Source: Sphingobacteriales bacterium (GTDB taxonomy: Bacteria > Bacteroidota > Bacteroidia > Chitinophagales > LD1). From it: a stretch of DNA of 64,000 nt. Under the pieces are notes generated by a model. It searched no databases. It saw only the letters and a program-made list of their open reading frames with translations, and was not told the origin of the DNA. The first letter of the stretch is position 1. The number at the start of each line of letters is the position of its first letter. Position numbers and translations under genes: made by a program. This document shows positions 54,752 to 63,573 of this stretch, piece after piece. The stretch lies in the NCBI GenBank assembly GCA_018262795.1, contig JADFDM010000001.1:124001-188000 (forward strand), given 5' to 3'.

Positions 54752-55603
54752 ATGACTATTAGTGATTTGCAAAAACTTTACCGAGAAAAATTAGAGCCAT
54801 TGTATGGCGATCGCGAAGCCCGCTCCATCACTCGCTTGGTGTTTGAAAAGATATTAGCTGTAAATGCTACCCAACTTTCATTCGACCGATTTCGCATAGT
54901 CACCGTAGCACAGCGAGAGCAACTCGAAGCCATTCTTTCCCGCCTGCTCACTGCCGAGCCGGTGCAGTATGTTTTGGGCGAAGCTGATTTCTGCGGCTTC
55001 ACGTTCAAAGTGAATTCGCAGGTTTTAATCCCCCGCTCCGAAACGGAGGAGTTGGTGCATTGGATACTCAGCGATTTAAAAGAAAGGAAAGCCGATTCTG
55101 AAATTCGGATGATAGACATAGGCACCGGCAGCGGCTGCATTCCCATTGCTCTCTCTGTAAAGTATCCGCAAGCCAAAGTAGAGGGGATAGACATCAGCAA
55201 TGAAGCGCTGGAAGTGGCGGTGGCGAATAATCTACTTCATCAAACTGCTGTGCAATTTCGATATGCTGATATTTTAAAGGAGCATCTTCCCGCGAATGCG
55301 TATGATATCATAGTGAGCAACCCGCCTTACATCACTGAATCGGAAAAGGATACACTGGCCGATAATGTGCTGAACCATGAGCCACATCTGGCGCTATTTG
55401 CTCCGCAGGATGGCTTGGTGTTTTATCGAAGAATAGCTGCCAATGCTTTTGCCGCTCTGCAATTGGGTGGCGCTTTATATTTTGAAATTCATGCAGAGAA
55501 AGGAGAGGAGGTGAAAGCGATACTCCAACAAGCGGGATTCAACAAAATAGAATTGCGGAAGGATATGAACGGCAATGACCGCATGGTAAAAGCCAGCAAG
55601 TAA
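54752..55603 (+). CDS. prmC: Release factor glutamine methyltransferase
   Basis: A 283-residue N5-glutamine methyltransferase that modifies the GGQ motif of release factors such as the prfB product in this window. SAM-binding motif I is DIGTGSG (residues 122-128) and the catalytic NPPY spans 190-193. The N-terminal ~95 residues match the PrmC lid domain. It is divergent from ribD. Confidence 0.95.
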   Translation: MTISDLQKLYREKLEPLYGDREARSITRLVFEKILAVNATQLSFDRFRIVTVAQREQLEAILSRLLTAEPVQYVLGEADFCGFTFKVNSQVLIPRSETEELVHWILSDLKERKADSEIRMIDIGTGSGCIPIALSVKYPQAKVEGIDISNEALEVAVANNLLHQTAVQFRYADILKEHLPANAYDIIVSNPPYITESEKDTLADNVLNHEPHLALFAPQDGLVFYRRIAANAFAALQLGGALYFEIHAEKGEEVKAILQQAGFNKIELRKDMNGNDRMVKASK

Positions 55604-55634
55604 ATCAACCAGCACTTCTTCAATATCTCCAAAC

Positions 55635-56219
55635 CTATTGCGGTGCCACCACGGTGCTGTCAGCTATTTTAGCCATTGGCTCAGGCGAAGGAATGCTTTC
55701 GCAAACCGTTTTCAGTTTTGCTAATCCCTCTTTTTGTTGTTTGCCTATAATTTCATCCATCGAAAGGCCAAACAATCGGCCAATGGGATAACTCAACGCG
55801 CCCTCAGAGGTCCAAACCACTCTGGTTTTCCCTCCTACATTTTCGAACTGCCATTTATCCTTCGCAGAAGATTTAAATGGTTTGATGAACTGAAGATCTC
55901 CTTCTACCAAATCATTCGTAACCACACTGGCAATTGCCAAACTACCTTGCCCCACCTTACTGCCTTCCCAACTCATTTTGTGCCCAATAGTTCCGGGTAT
56001 TCCTTCAAATTTATACTTGGCGTTTGGATCCTGAGCGCTCCAGGGATTCCAAGCGCTCCATTTATTGTAATTGCTTACCTGCTCGTAAACGAGGTCAACC
56101 GGCTTATTAATTTCTATGCTTTGGTGAATGGAATAGCTATCTGGGAGAAAATAGATACCGATAAGTGCGATGGCAAAAATTACTCCTATAGCAGTTAAAA
56201 GGTTTATCAAAATCTTCAT
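55635..56219 (-). CDS. SRPBCC-fold (polyketide cyclase-like) protein
   Basis: A 194-residue protein with an N-terminal hydrophobic segment (~4-24) that anchors or exports it. It then has an SRPBCC domain (~30-175; SIHQSIEINKPVDLVYEQVSNYNKWSAWNPW, IGHKMSWEG) that in this fold binds hydrophobic ligands. No specific ligand can be named. It is convergent with prmC, with a gap of about 30 bases. Confidence 0.82.
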   Translation of the reverse strand: MKILINLLTAIGVIFAIALIGIYFLPDSYSIHQSIEINKPVDLVYEQVSNYNKWSAWNPWSAQDPNAKYKFEGIPGTIGHKMSWEGSKVGQGSLAIASVVTNDLVEGDLQFIKPFKSSAKDKWQFENVGGKTRVVWTSEGALSYPIGRLFGLSMDEIIGKQQKEGLAKLKTVCESIPSPEPMAKIADSTVVAPQ

Positions 56220-56314
56220 GATTTTTAAAGTTTAGTTTCTGAATGCCTTTTAAATATAGTAAAAAGTGTTTAGCAAGAGTTCTTTTATTGGAGAGATTAT
56301 AGCTGGCAGTTCAA

Positions 56315-56370
56315 AAGCAAGAAGCGAGAAGCGAGAAGCAAGAAGCAAGAAGCAAGAAGCGAGAAGCAAG
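56315..56370 (+). repeat. Heptamer tandem array, eight units
   Basis: Eight perfect-phase 7-bp units of the form AAGC(A/G)AG, differing only at one position. Because the unit is not a multiple of three, all reading frames show Lys/Arg/Glu-rich peptides, which explains a spurious short frame here. Confidence 0.9.
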
Positions 56371-56774
56371 GGAAAGAGACAAGACTATAAATTGAAACTG
56401 AAATTTGCGAGGCCTTACCAAACGGTAAATTGCTTGCCAATGTTCATGGTTGAACGAGTTCTTATGAACAGGCGCTTCGGTTGCTTTTACTCATAAATGA
56501 CTTTTCGGAGCGGCTTTGTAGTATTATTCAATGGATCGAGGCTGTCTTTATTCGCAAGAATGTTAAGATAGAAAGATACCAGCGATAAAAAAATGAATCA
56601 TTTAGTTTATCGGATAGAATCTGTTGCGGAGTAGGAAATGCTTTAAGCATTATTTCTAATTGCAAGTAGGTAAATAAGTTGCGGGATTATCCGAAAGGGT
56701 CAATAAGTGACATTTTGATTTGTTTTTGCATGAAAGAGAAGTTGTAATAGGGATAATTTTTTACAGTTTATAGC

Positions 56775-57362
56775 CTTTCAGACCGGTAAGAATGTCAGTT
56801 TATTTATTTTAAAGGTATTCTTGACCAAGAAATAGGTAGAATTATTTGCTTTGGCATCATTTCTGACCCAAAAGACAGTAAATTAACTTGTTTTAATCAT
56901 ATTCTGTATCAAGAAGTGGGTAGAAATATTTATTTCTATGGTATTCTTGATGCAAAAGTAGGTAGAATTATTTATTTTTAGAGTATTCTTGATGCAGAAG
57001 TTGGTAGAAATATTTATTTCTGTGATATTCTTGATGCAGAAATTGGCAGAATTATTTATTTCTGTGGTATTCTTGATGCAGAATTAAATCTGTTTATTTA
57101 TTTTTGGATGATTCTTGATCAAGAATGGGGTAGAAATATTTATTTCTATGGTATTCTTGATGCAGAATTTGGTAGAAATATTTGTTTCTGTGGTATTCTT
57201 GATACAGAAGTAGTTCAATTTATTTATTTCGATAGCATTCTTGATGCTGGAGCAGGTCAATTTATTTATTTCGATTGTATTCTTGATACAAATATTGGTC
57301 AATTCATTAAAACCTGCTGAATTCTTGACCCGTAATGGAGCCAACTTATTTGTTTAATGGTG
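56775..57362 (+). repeat. 42-bp tandem repeat array, 14 units in register
   Basis: Fourteen units of exactly 42 bases with no indels (56775, 56817 and every 42 to 57321). Conserved cores are ATTCTTGA at the unit start and ATTTATTT near position 28; the interior diverges. Forty-two is 14 codons, so on the plus strand each unit reads like ILDAEVGRNIYFYG. Stops interrupt the frame in four places (unit 0 TAA, unit 4 TAG, the end of unit 12 TGA, unit 13 TAA), and the minus strand is also open for about 86 codons. It looks like a decayed repeat gene or a non-coding satellite. Confidence 0.85.
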
Positions 57363-57410
57363 TTGCCAGCTTGTAAAGCAGAAACTTTGGATTGGATGGT
57401 GCCCACCATT

Positions 57411-57830
57411 CTATTTGGAAAAGGCAGAAGCATAAGCTTTCATGCGGTGAATCATAGAGCTTAAGCCGTTAGATCGCTGCGAGGATAAGTGCGAGCGGAG
57501 ATTTATTCCATCAATAAAAGTCAGTTCGTAGTTCACGACCTCCTTAGGGTCGCGACCGGAAAGCACTCTGATAAGCAGGGCAATAATTCCTTTAGTGATG
57601 GCGGTATTGGAATCGGCTTCGTAAAAAATTCGACCGTCTTTTGCAAAAGCATGTAGCCATACTTTGCTTTGGCAGCCCTGCACCAAAAAGTCATTTGCTT
57701 GAAATTTTGCCTCCAAAGGCGGCAACTTCTTCCCGATATCAATGATGTATTCATAACGATCCATCTGATCGTCAAAAAGACTGAACTCTTCAATGATTTC
57801 CTCTTCTATTTCGTTCATTGACTTTTCCAT
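57411..57830 (-). CDS. sufE: Cysteine desulfuration protein SufE
   Basis: A 139-residue SufE that accepts persulfide sulfur from SufS and passes it to SufBCD. The receiving cysteine is Cys53 in LVQGCQSKVWL. The C-terminal part KGIIALLIRVLSGRDPKEV also fits the family. It is the last gene of the suf operon, separated from sufS by 21 bases. Confidence 0.93.
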   Translation of the reverse strand: MEKSMNEIEEEIIEEFSLFDDQMDRYEYIIDIGKKLPPLEAKFQANDFLVQGCQSKVWLHAFAKDGRIFYEADSNTAITKGIIALLIRVLSGRDPKEVVNYELTFIDGINLRSHLSSQRSNGLSSMIHRMKAYASAFSK

Positions 57831-57851
57831 GTCGCAAGAATAATAAATGGT

Positions 57852-59099
57852 TTACGAAAGCAGGTGAACCGCCCTGTTGAGGCTCTCTGCCAGTTGGTCA
57901 ATCTCTTCCCGAGTATTGTAGAAGGCGAAAGAAGCGCGGCAAGTGCCTTCAATTCCAAAGCGATCCATCAAGGGTTGGCAGCAATGGTGGCCGGTGCGGA
58001 TAGCCACTCCTTGTTCGTTCAGCAACACTCCCAAATCGTAAGGATGTATATTATTGATAAGGAAGGAAATGACAGACGATTTATTTTCAGCAGTGCCAAT
58101 AATCCGAAGCCCCTCAATACTTGAAAGTGTTTCAGTGCCGTATAAAAGTAGCTCGTGCTCATAAGCCGCAATCTGATCCAAGCCTATTAGTTGAATGTAA
58201 TTAAGCGCTACTCCCAGGGCAATGCCGCCTTCAATATTTGGTGTGCCGGCTTCAAATTTATAAGGGATTTCATTGTAGGTAGTTCCTTTGAACGAAACAC
58301 TCTTTATCATTTCGCCCCCGCCCATGTATGGGGGCATCTTTTCCAGCAGTTCTCGCTTGCCGTACAGCACTCCAATTCCAGTAGTGGCATACACCTTGTG
58401 GCCGCTAAAGCCGAGGAAGTCGCAATCTAATTCCTGCACATCCACCTTCATGTGAGGCATCGCTTGCGCGGCATCAATAAACACAACGGCTCCCGCTTGG
58501 TGGGCTGCTTCAATTATTTCCTTTACCGGATGAATAGTGCCCAGCGCATTAGAAACATAAGCCACCGAAACAATCCGAGTTTTATTGTTCAGTAATTTCA
58601 GATATTCTTCAACAAGCAATTCGCCTTTATCATTTACCGGAATCACTTTCAGGGTAGCACCTTTTTCCGCACACAACAATTGCCATGGCACAATATTGCT
58701 GTGATGCTCCATCTCGGTCACTATAATTTCATCTCCGCTCTTGATGTTTTGCCGGCCGTAAGTGGATGCGACCAGATTAATAGCTTCGGTAGTTCCTCTT
58801 ACAAAATTTATTTCGGCTTCGGAATTGGCGTTTAAGTGCTGCGCCACGGTTTGCCGGCTTCGCTCATAAGCCTCGGTGGCTAACTGAGCCAAGTAATGTG
58901 CGCCCCGATGGATGTTGCTATTATACCGCTCGTAGTAATCACTGACGGCATTGATCACCGAAAGTGGTTTTTGAGAAGTGGCGGCATTGTCGAAATACAC
59001 TAGCTTTTTCCCGTTAATCTTTTGATGAAGAATGGGGAAGTCTGTTCGGATGTAAGCCCAATCGGGCAAATTGTTTTTTGATGACGAGGAGACGGCCAT
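57852..59099 (-). CDS. sufS: Cysteine desulfurase SufS
   Basis: A 415-residue PLP enzyme (class II desulfurase) that takes sulfur from cysteine for Fe-S assembly. The PLP lysine is Lys235 (FSGHKVYATTG), the His-containing region is TEMEHHSNIVPWQ, and the active-site cysteine is Cys373 in RTGHHCCQPL. The start abuts the sufD stop (59099/59100), typical of translational coupling. Confidence 0.95.
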   Translation of the reverse strand: MAVSSSSKNNLPDWAYIRTDFPILHQKINGKKLVYFDNAATSQKPLSVINAVSDYYERYNSNIHRGAHYLAQLATEAYERSRQTVAQHLNANSEAEINFVRGTTEAINLVASTYGRQNIKSGDEIIVTEMEHHSNIVPWQLLCAEKGATLKVIPVNDKGELLVEEYLKLLNNKTRIVSVAYVSNALGTIHPVKEIIEAAHQAGAVVFIDAAQAMPHMKVDVQELDCDFLGFSGHKVYATTGIGVLYGKRELLEKMPPYMGGGEMIKSVSFKGTTYNEIPYKFEAGTPNIEGGIALGVALNYIQLIGLDQIAAYEHELLLYGTETLSSIEGLRIIGTAENKSSVISFLINNIHPYDLGVLLNEQGVAIRTGHHCCQPLMDRFGIEGTCRASFAFYNTREEIDQLAESLNRAVHLLS

Positions 59100-60386
59100 T
59101 TAGAAAGTGATGTTTAGGCGTGATTTTAATTTTTCCTCTACATACACTCTCAATTCCTCCAGTTTAATCTTGTCGAGCACGTCATTGGCAAAGGCGTAGG
59201 TGAGCAGCGCCCGTGCTTGTGCCGGTTCAATTCCTCTGGCAAGAAAATAAAAGAGTTCATTTTTATTCAACTGACCGATGGCTGCTCCGTGCGAACACTT
59301 TACATCATCGGCAAAAATTTCTAACTGAGGTTTTGAGTTGATGGCGGCATTGTCTGAAAGCAATAATACTTTGGAGGACTGGAAGGCATTTGTCTTTTGA
59401 GCATCGGGCTGCACAAATACTTTTCCGTTGAACACCCCTGTGGATTCATCATCCAATATCCCTTTATAAAGCTGAGTGCTCTGGCAATTAGGAACGATGT
59501 GATCAATGAGGAGGTGATTATCTATCAGCGAATCTTCAGTGCCATAGTAAAGCCCGAAAAGATGTGCTTCGGCATTCTCTCCTCTCATTCGCGCATTCAC
59601 GTTGTTGCGAATGAGTTTTCCCTCTAAAGAAACACAAGTGCAAGTAAATTGGCTATCCCTCAGCAATTCTACTTCGGTAGTGTACACAGCAGTGGTATGG
59701 CGAGTTTCAGTTTGCAGTTGAGTCAGATTAATAGAAGCTGCGGGAGCTAAGAAAATTTCAGATACATGATTCACAAAGGCAGCGGTCGCTGAATTCTGAA
59801 AATCTTCGACTACATAAGCCGAAGAGCCTTGCTCCAACACGATGAGGTTGCGGCTTTGCGAAAATGATTCTCCCTTGTTGTCGGAGAGATTTACAATCAG
59901 GATAGGAAGAGTTGCTTCGATGTTTTTCTCCAAATGAATAAAAACCCCATCGGTGGCAAAGGCAGTATTCAAGGCGGCAAAGTGTTCTTCGTTTAGTTTC
60001 ACCAACTCACCGAAATGCTTCTCAACGATTTCCTGTTTTGTTTCAAACGCTTCTTTCAGACTCGTAATAGTCAACCCTTTTTGCTCATTGATAGAAGAAA
60101 GTGCGGCATCGAAAATTCCATTCACCAACACCACGCGATGCGCTTTTAGCGAATCGAAGGAGTGAAAAGTAGGGGAGGAGGGAATCGGATACCTCAGTAG
60201 CGATAAGGATTCCGGCAGTTTGTTTCTGATGTGGGTGTAGCGCCATTCTTCGTGGCGGTTAGAGGGCAACCCCAGTTTTGTAAAGTGCTGATAAGCCTCT
60301 TCCCGCTTTTTTGAAATCGGGGAGTCGCTTTTTCTATCGGTATTTTGAGCGGTGTATTCCTCCGCTATTTTTTCTTTAAGTCCCAT
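59100..60386 (-). CDS. sufD: Fe-S cluster assembly protein SufD
   Basis: A 428-residue SufD, partner of SufB in the SufBCD scaffold. The N-terminal helical part is variable. The C-terminal beta-helix has LIDNHLLIDHIVPNCQSTQLYKGILDD and CSHGAAIGQLNKNELFYFLARGI, including the His in CSHGA that takes part in cluster assembly. It follows sufC by four bases. Confidence 0.93.
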   Translation of the reverse strand: MGLKEKIAEEYTAQNTDRKSDSPISKKREEAYQHFTKLGLPSNRHEEWRYTHIRNKLPESLSLLRYPIPSSPTFHSFDSLKAHRVVLVNGIFDAALSSINEQKGLTITSLKEAFETKQEIVEKHFGELVKLNEEHFAALNTAFATDGVFIHLEKNIEATLPILIVNLSDNKGESFSQSRNLIVLEQGSSAYVVEDFQNSATAAFVNHVSEIFLAPAASINLTQLQTETRHTTAVYTTEVELLRDSQFTCTCVSLEGKLIRNNVNARMRGENAEAHLFGLYYGTEDSLIDNHLLIDHIVPNCQSTQLYKGILDDESTGVFNGKVFVQPDAQKTNAFQSSKVLLLSDNAAINSKPQLEIFADDVKCSHGAAIGQLNKNELFYFLARGIEPAQARALLTYAFANDVLDKIKLEELRVYVEEKLKSRLNITF

Positions 60387-60390
60387 GTCT

Positions 60391-61149
60391 TTATACTAAT
60401 TCTCCCACTTCATCTTTAATCCAATCGTATCCCTTCTCTTCTAATTTCAGCGCCAGTTCTTTGCCTCCGCTTTTTACAATACGGCCACCAAACATCACGT
60501 GCACCACATCCGGCACGATGTAATTAAGCAAGCGCTGATAGTGAGTGATCACAATAAAACTTCTATCGGGGCTGCGCAGCTTATTCACCCCTTCGGCCAC
60601 AATCCGCAGCGCATCAATATCAAGGCCCGAATCGGTTTCATCTAAGATGCATAGTGAAGGCTCTAACATCGCCATCTGAAATATTTCATTGCGCTTTTTC
60701 TCTCCCCCACTGAATCCTTCATTCAGCGACCGGCTCATCATCTCCTTCTTTATTTCTACCAACTCCATTTTCTCCTTCATCAATTTCAGGAAGCTCTTAG
60801 CATCCATCGCTTCAAGTCCTAAATGTTTGCGCTTGGCATTCACTGCGGCTTTCATAAAATTGGTCACACTCACCCCTGGAATCTCTACCGGATATTGGAA
60901 AGCCAGAAATACACCTTCGCGAGCTCTTTCATCGGGGGCTAACTCTAATAAGTTTTTGCCTTTGTAAGTTATTTCTCCGGAGATTACTTCATACTCCTCT
61001 CTTCCGGCTAAGGTGGCGGCAAGGGTAGATTTGCCGGTTCCGTTAGGCCCCATAATGGCGTGTATTTCCCCTGCTTTTATATCTAGGTTGAAATTCTTAA
61101 GTATCTGATTTCCGTTGATGGCTACGGTTAGGTTTTTTATTGTCAGCAT
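60391..61149 (-). CDS. sufC: Fe-S cluster assembly ATPase SufC
   Basis: A 252-residue ABC-type ATPase of the SufBCD complex. Walker A is GPNGTGKST (34-42), the ABC signature is [11 protein letters not shown] and Walker B is [13 protein letters not shown] start it at ATG 61149 ([11 protein letters not shown]); the longer frame runs into the sufB-sufC gap. No membrane domain is nearby, in line with its role as a soluble ATPase. Confidence 0.95.
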   Translation of the reverse strand: MLTIKNLTVAINGNQILKNFNLDIKAGEIHAIMGPNGTGKSTLAATLAGREEYEVISGEITYKGKNLLELAPDERAREGVFLAFQYPVEIPGVSVTNFMKAAVNAKRKHLGLEAMDAKSFLKLMKEKMELVEIKKEMMSRSLNEGFSGGEKKRNEIFQMAMLEPSLCILDETDSGLDIDALRIVAEGVNKLRSPDRSFIVITHYQRLLNYIVPDVVHVMFGGRIVKSGGKELALKLEEKGYDWIKDEVGELV

Positions 61150-61325
61150 ATTTTTGGGTCTTTTTTCTTGTTCTGTTTTTGGTATGTTTATCATTCTCTG
61201 ATGCGTAGGCATCTTTTCTTAATTCCTCATAAAATGGTTTCAGCATTTTGCTGTAAATTATTTTGCTCACTTTGTAGGCTCGGTATATTCGCAGAATCAT
61301 TTTCATTCTTTTCTGCAAAAGTAAA
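61150..61325. other. sufB-sufC intergenic gap
   Basis: A 176-base gap inside the suf operon, unusually wide for it. A short minus-strand frame (ending 61097, overlapping sufC) would encode a basic 79-residue peptide with no known family; I consider it non-coding unless proved. Confidence 0.35.
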
Positions 61326-62771
61326 TTAACCGACACTACCTTCCAGACTGATGGATAACAACTTTTGAGCTTCTACAGCAAATTCCATCGGAAGATGCTG
61401 GAACACCTCTTTACAATATCCATTGATAATAATATTTACCGCCTCCTCCCCGCTGAGGCCGCGCTGGTTGCAGTAAAACAACAAGTCCTCCCCAATTTTT
61501 GAAGTGGTGGCTTCGTGTTCTACTTTGCCGGTGTTGTTCTTTATTTCCAAATAGGGGAAGGTGTGCGCCCCGCATTTGTCGCCAATCAGCAAACTGTCGC
61601 ATTGCGATGAATTGTAGGCTTGGTCAGCCGTGCGGTTAATTTGCACTAACCCTCTGTATGAGTTTTGTGATTTGCCCGCGCTGATTCCCTTGCTCACAAT
61701 GCGGCTGCGGGTATTCTTTCCGATATGAATCATCTTCGTGCCGGTGTCGGCCTGCTGATAGTTATTGGTCACGGCCACGGAGTAAAACTCACCGATGGAG
61801 TGGTCGCCTTTTAAAATACAACTGGGATATTTCCAAGTAATAGCGCTGCCGGTTTCTACCTGCGTCCAACTAATCTTTGAATGAGCGCCTTTGCACATGC
61901 CTCTCTTGGTCACAAAGTTGTAAACGCCTCCTTTGCCGTTCTTATCACCGGGGTACCAGTTTTGAACGGTAGAGTATTTAATCTCCGCATTATCCAGCGC
62001 AATCAGTTCTACCACGGCTGCGTGCAGTTGATTTTCATCTCTGGTGGGTGCTGTGCAACCTTCCAGATACGAAACGTGGCTACCACTATCGGCAATAATC
62101 AAGGTGCGCTCAAACTGGCCGGTATTCTCTGCATTAATTCTGAAGTAAGTCGAAAGCTCCATCGGGCAGCGAACTCCTCTGGGGATATATACAAAACTGC
62201 CATCGCTAAACACGGCTGAGTTTAGAGCCGAAAAGAAATTATCGCGTTGTGGCACTACCGAGCCGAGATACTGTTTTACTAAGTCGGGATATTCTCTAAT
62301 GGCCTCAGAGATGGAGCAGAAGATGATGCCTTTCTCTTTGAGGCTTTCGCGAAAAGTAGTAATCACGCTTTCCGAATCCATTACATAGTCCACTGCTACT
62401 CCCGCCAAAATATTCTGCTCTTGAATGGGGATTCCCAACTTGTCGTAAGTGGCTCTAATCTCCGGGTCAATATCATCTAAGCTCTCCACCTTTTTCTTTT
62501 TCTTGGTAGCTGCGTAGTAAATGATTTCTTGGTAATTGACTGCCGGGAAATTCAGGTTTTGCCATTGGGGTTGCTCCATCTTTTCCCAAGCGCGGAAAGC
62601 CTGCAATCGCCATTCCAACATCCATTCGGGTTCTTCTTTCTTTTTAGAGATAAAGCGCACGGTATCCTCGTTCAGCCCTACTGCTGCAAACTCCTGCTCT
62701 ATATCCGTAACGAACCCATATTTATATTCACCGGTGGTTACTTCTTCTATAATTTTATCATTATCAGCCAT
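61326..62771 (-). CDS. sufB: Fe-S cluster assembly scaffold SufB
   Basis: A 481-residue SufB, first gene of sufBCDSE. The C-terminal beta-helix motifs [37 protein letters not shown]-type and [21 protein letters not shown], with the Cys in NSSQCDS, are conserved. The start at ATG 62771 ([11 protein letters not shown]) is preferred over a frame that begins 120 bases earlier inside the promoter region. A TAATTTTG box lies on the same strand at 62825-62832. Confidence 0.95.
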   Translation of the reverse strand: MADNDKIIEEVTTGEYKYGFVTDIEQEFAAVGLNEDTVRFISKKKEEPEWMLEWRLQAFRAWEKMEQPQWQNLNFPAVNYQEIIYYAATKKKKKVESLDDIDPEIRATYDKLGIPIQEQNILAGVAVDYVMDSESVITTFRESLKEKGIIFCSISEAIREYPDLVKQYLGSVVPQRDNFFSALNSAVFSDGSFVYIPRGVRCPMELSTYFRINAENTGQFERTLIIADSGSHVSYLEGCTAPTRDENQLHAAVVELIALDNAEIKYSTVQNWYPGDKNGKGGVYNFVTKRGMCKGAHSKISWTQVETGSAITWKYPSCILKGDHSIGEFYSVAVTNNYQQADTGTKMIHIGKNTRSRIVSKGISAGKSQNSYRGLVQINRTADQAYNSSQCDSLLIGDKCGAHTFPYLEIKNNTGKVEHEATTSKIGEDLLFYCNQRGLSGEEAVNIIINGYCKEVFQHLPMEFAVEAQKLLSISLEGSVG

Positions 62772-62824
62772 AATTTTTGCACTGTCAACACTTTTCAATG
62801 TCAGTTGTTTTATTTTAGTGGGGG

Positions 62825-62832
62825 CAAAATTA
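62825..62832 (-). promoter_or_regulatory. Putative -7 box of the suf operon
   Basis: TAATTTTG on the minus strand matches TAnnTTTG, 53 bases upstream of the sufB ATG. A -33 element is not obvious. The opposite side contains the start of the oxidase subunit III gene. Confidence 0.45.
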
Positions 62833-62877
62833 ATGCCTTTGAATGAATAATTTAGATTTCGTCTAAACAAAATCCCG

Positions 62878-63531
62878 GTGTCAAAGTTCACTCAGACTGA
62901 AAAATATAGCGAATTGTCGGAGGCAATGGAATTGCGGATGAAGTACCATCCGTTGCGCATATTCATTTATCTGATATTAGTGGGGGGTAGTTCGGCTTTT
63001 TTATTTCTCTCCATTTCGTACTTGCTCACCAGTTTAGGAACGGATTTCAACCACTTTAAACTCCCGCTTATTTTTCATGCCAACACGGTGCTTATTATCG
63101 CATCCAGTTACACGATGACCCAAACGCGAAAGGCAATCACGAGAGATGATTGGAAGGGATATACGAATGGACTATTAGTGACTGCAGGTATCGGGTTGGG
63201 GTTTACCTTCTTTCAGTTGAAGGGTTGGGAAGAGCTGATAGCGCAAGGGATATTTATGAATAACAACATAGCCGGGGCTTACTTGTATATTATCAGCGGT
63301 CTGCATTTATTACACCTTGTGCTGGGAATTGTTTTTCTGATTGTGTTTGCCATTAAGGCTTTGATGATAAAGAATGACCCTGTTCAATCACTGATTTTTG
63401 AAAGCGACCCTTTTAGTAAAATGAAGGTGAGTTTACTTTGCACCTACTGGTATTTTGTAGATGGACTTTGGGTATATCTCTACTTATTCTTTCTTCTGAA
63501 CATTCACCTGCTCGCGAAAGGAGTGCAATAG
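62878..63531 (+). CDS. Haem-copper oxidase subunit III family protein
   Basis: A 217-residue membrane protein with about five transmembrane helices. The family patterns are visible in [23 protein letters not shown] near residue 140 and in [22 protein letters not shown] near the end. It belongs to respiratory terminal oxidases, but no subunit I or II gene lies next to it. The start is GTG 62878; no ATG precedes it in frame near the start. It is divergent from sufB, 106 bases away. Confidence 0.86.
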   Translation: MSKFTQTEKYSELSEAMELRMKYHPLRIFIYLILVGGSSAFLFLSISYLLTSLGTDFNHFKLPLIFHANTVLIIASSYTMTQTRKAITRDDWKGYTNGLLVTAGIGLGFTFFQLKGWEELIAQGIFMNNNIAGAYLYIISGLHLLHLVLGIVFLIVFAIKALMIKNDPVQSLIFESDPFSKMKVSLLCTYWYFVDGLWVYLYLFFLLNIHLLAKGVQ

Positions 63532-63573
63532 ATTTGGGAAGGATGGATGAGATGAAAAAAATGGAATGCACAC

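Larger units (their letters stand above)
56220..57410. other. 1.2-kb repeat-rich intergenic region
   Basis: Nothing in this stretch looks like an intact gene. It contains the heptamer array at 56315-56370 and the 42-bp array at 56775-57362, and otherwise A/T-rich sequence. About 50 bases separate the end of the array from the sufE stop. Confidence 0.6.

Noticed and set aside
56266-56496. Lys/Arg/Glu-rich 76-codon frame
   Set aside because: Translation of the heptamer array; a period of seven gives similar low-complexity peptides in all frames.
57084-57344. Minus-strand protein of about 86 residues in the 42-bp array
   Set aside because: It is simply the reverse reading of the same repeat; all frames with a multiple-of-three period can stay open. 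No start signal or family match.
56775-57362. CRISPR array
   Set aside because: Units are contiguous 42-mers without unique spacers between constant repeats, the conserved cores are degenerate, and no cas genes are nearby.
61097-61336. Basic 79-residue frame between sufB and sufC
   Set aside because: Overlaps both genes, rich in Lys/Arg from low-complexity sequence, no family similarity.
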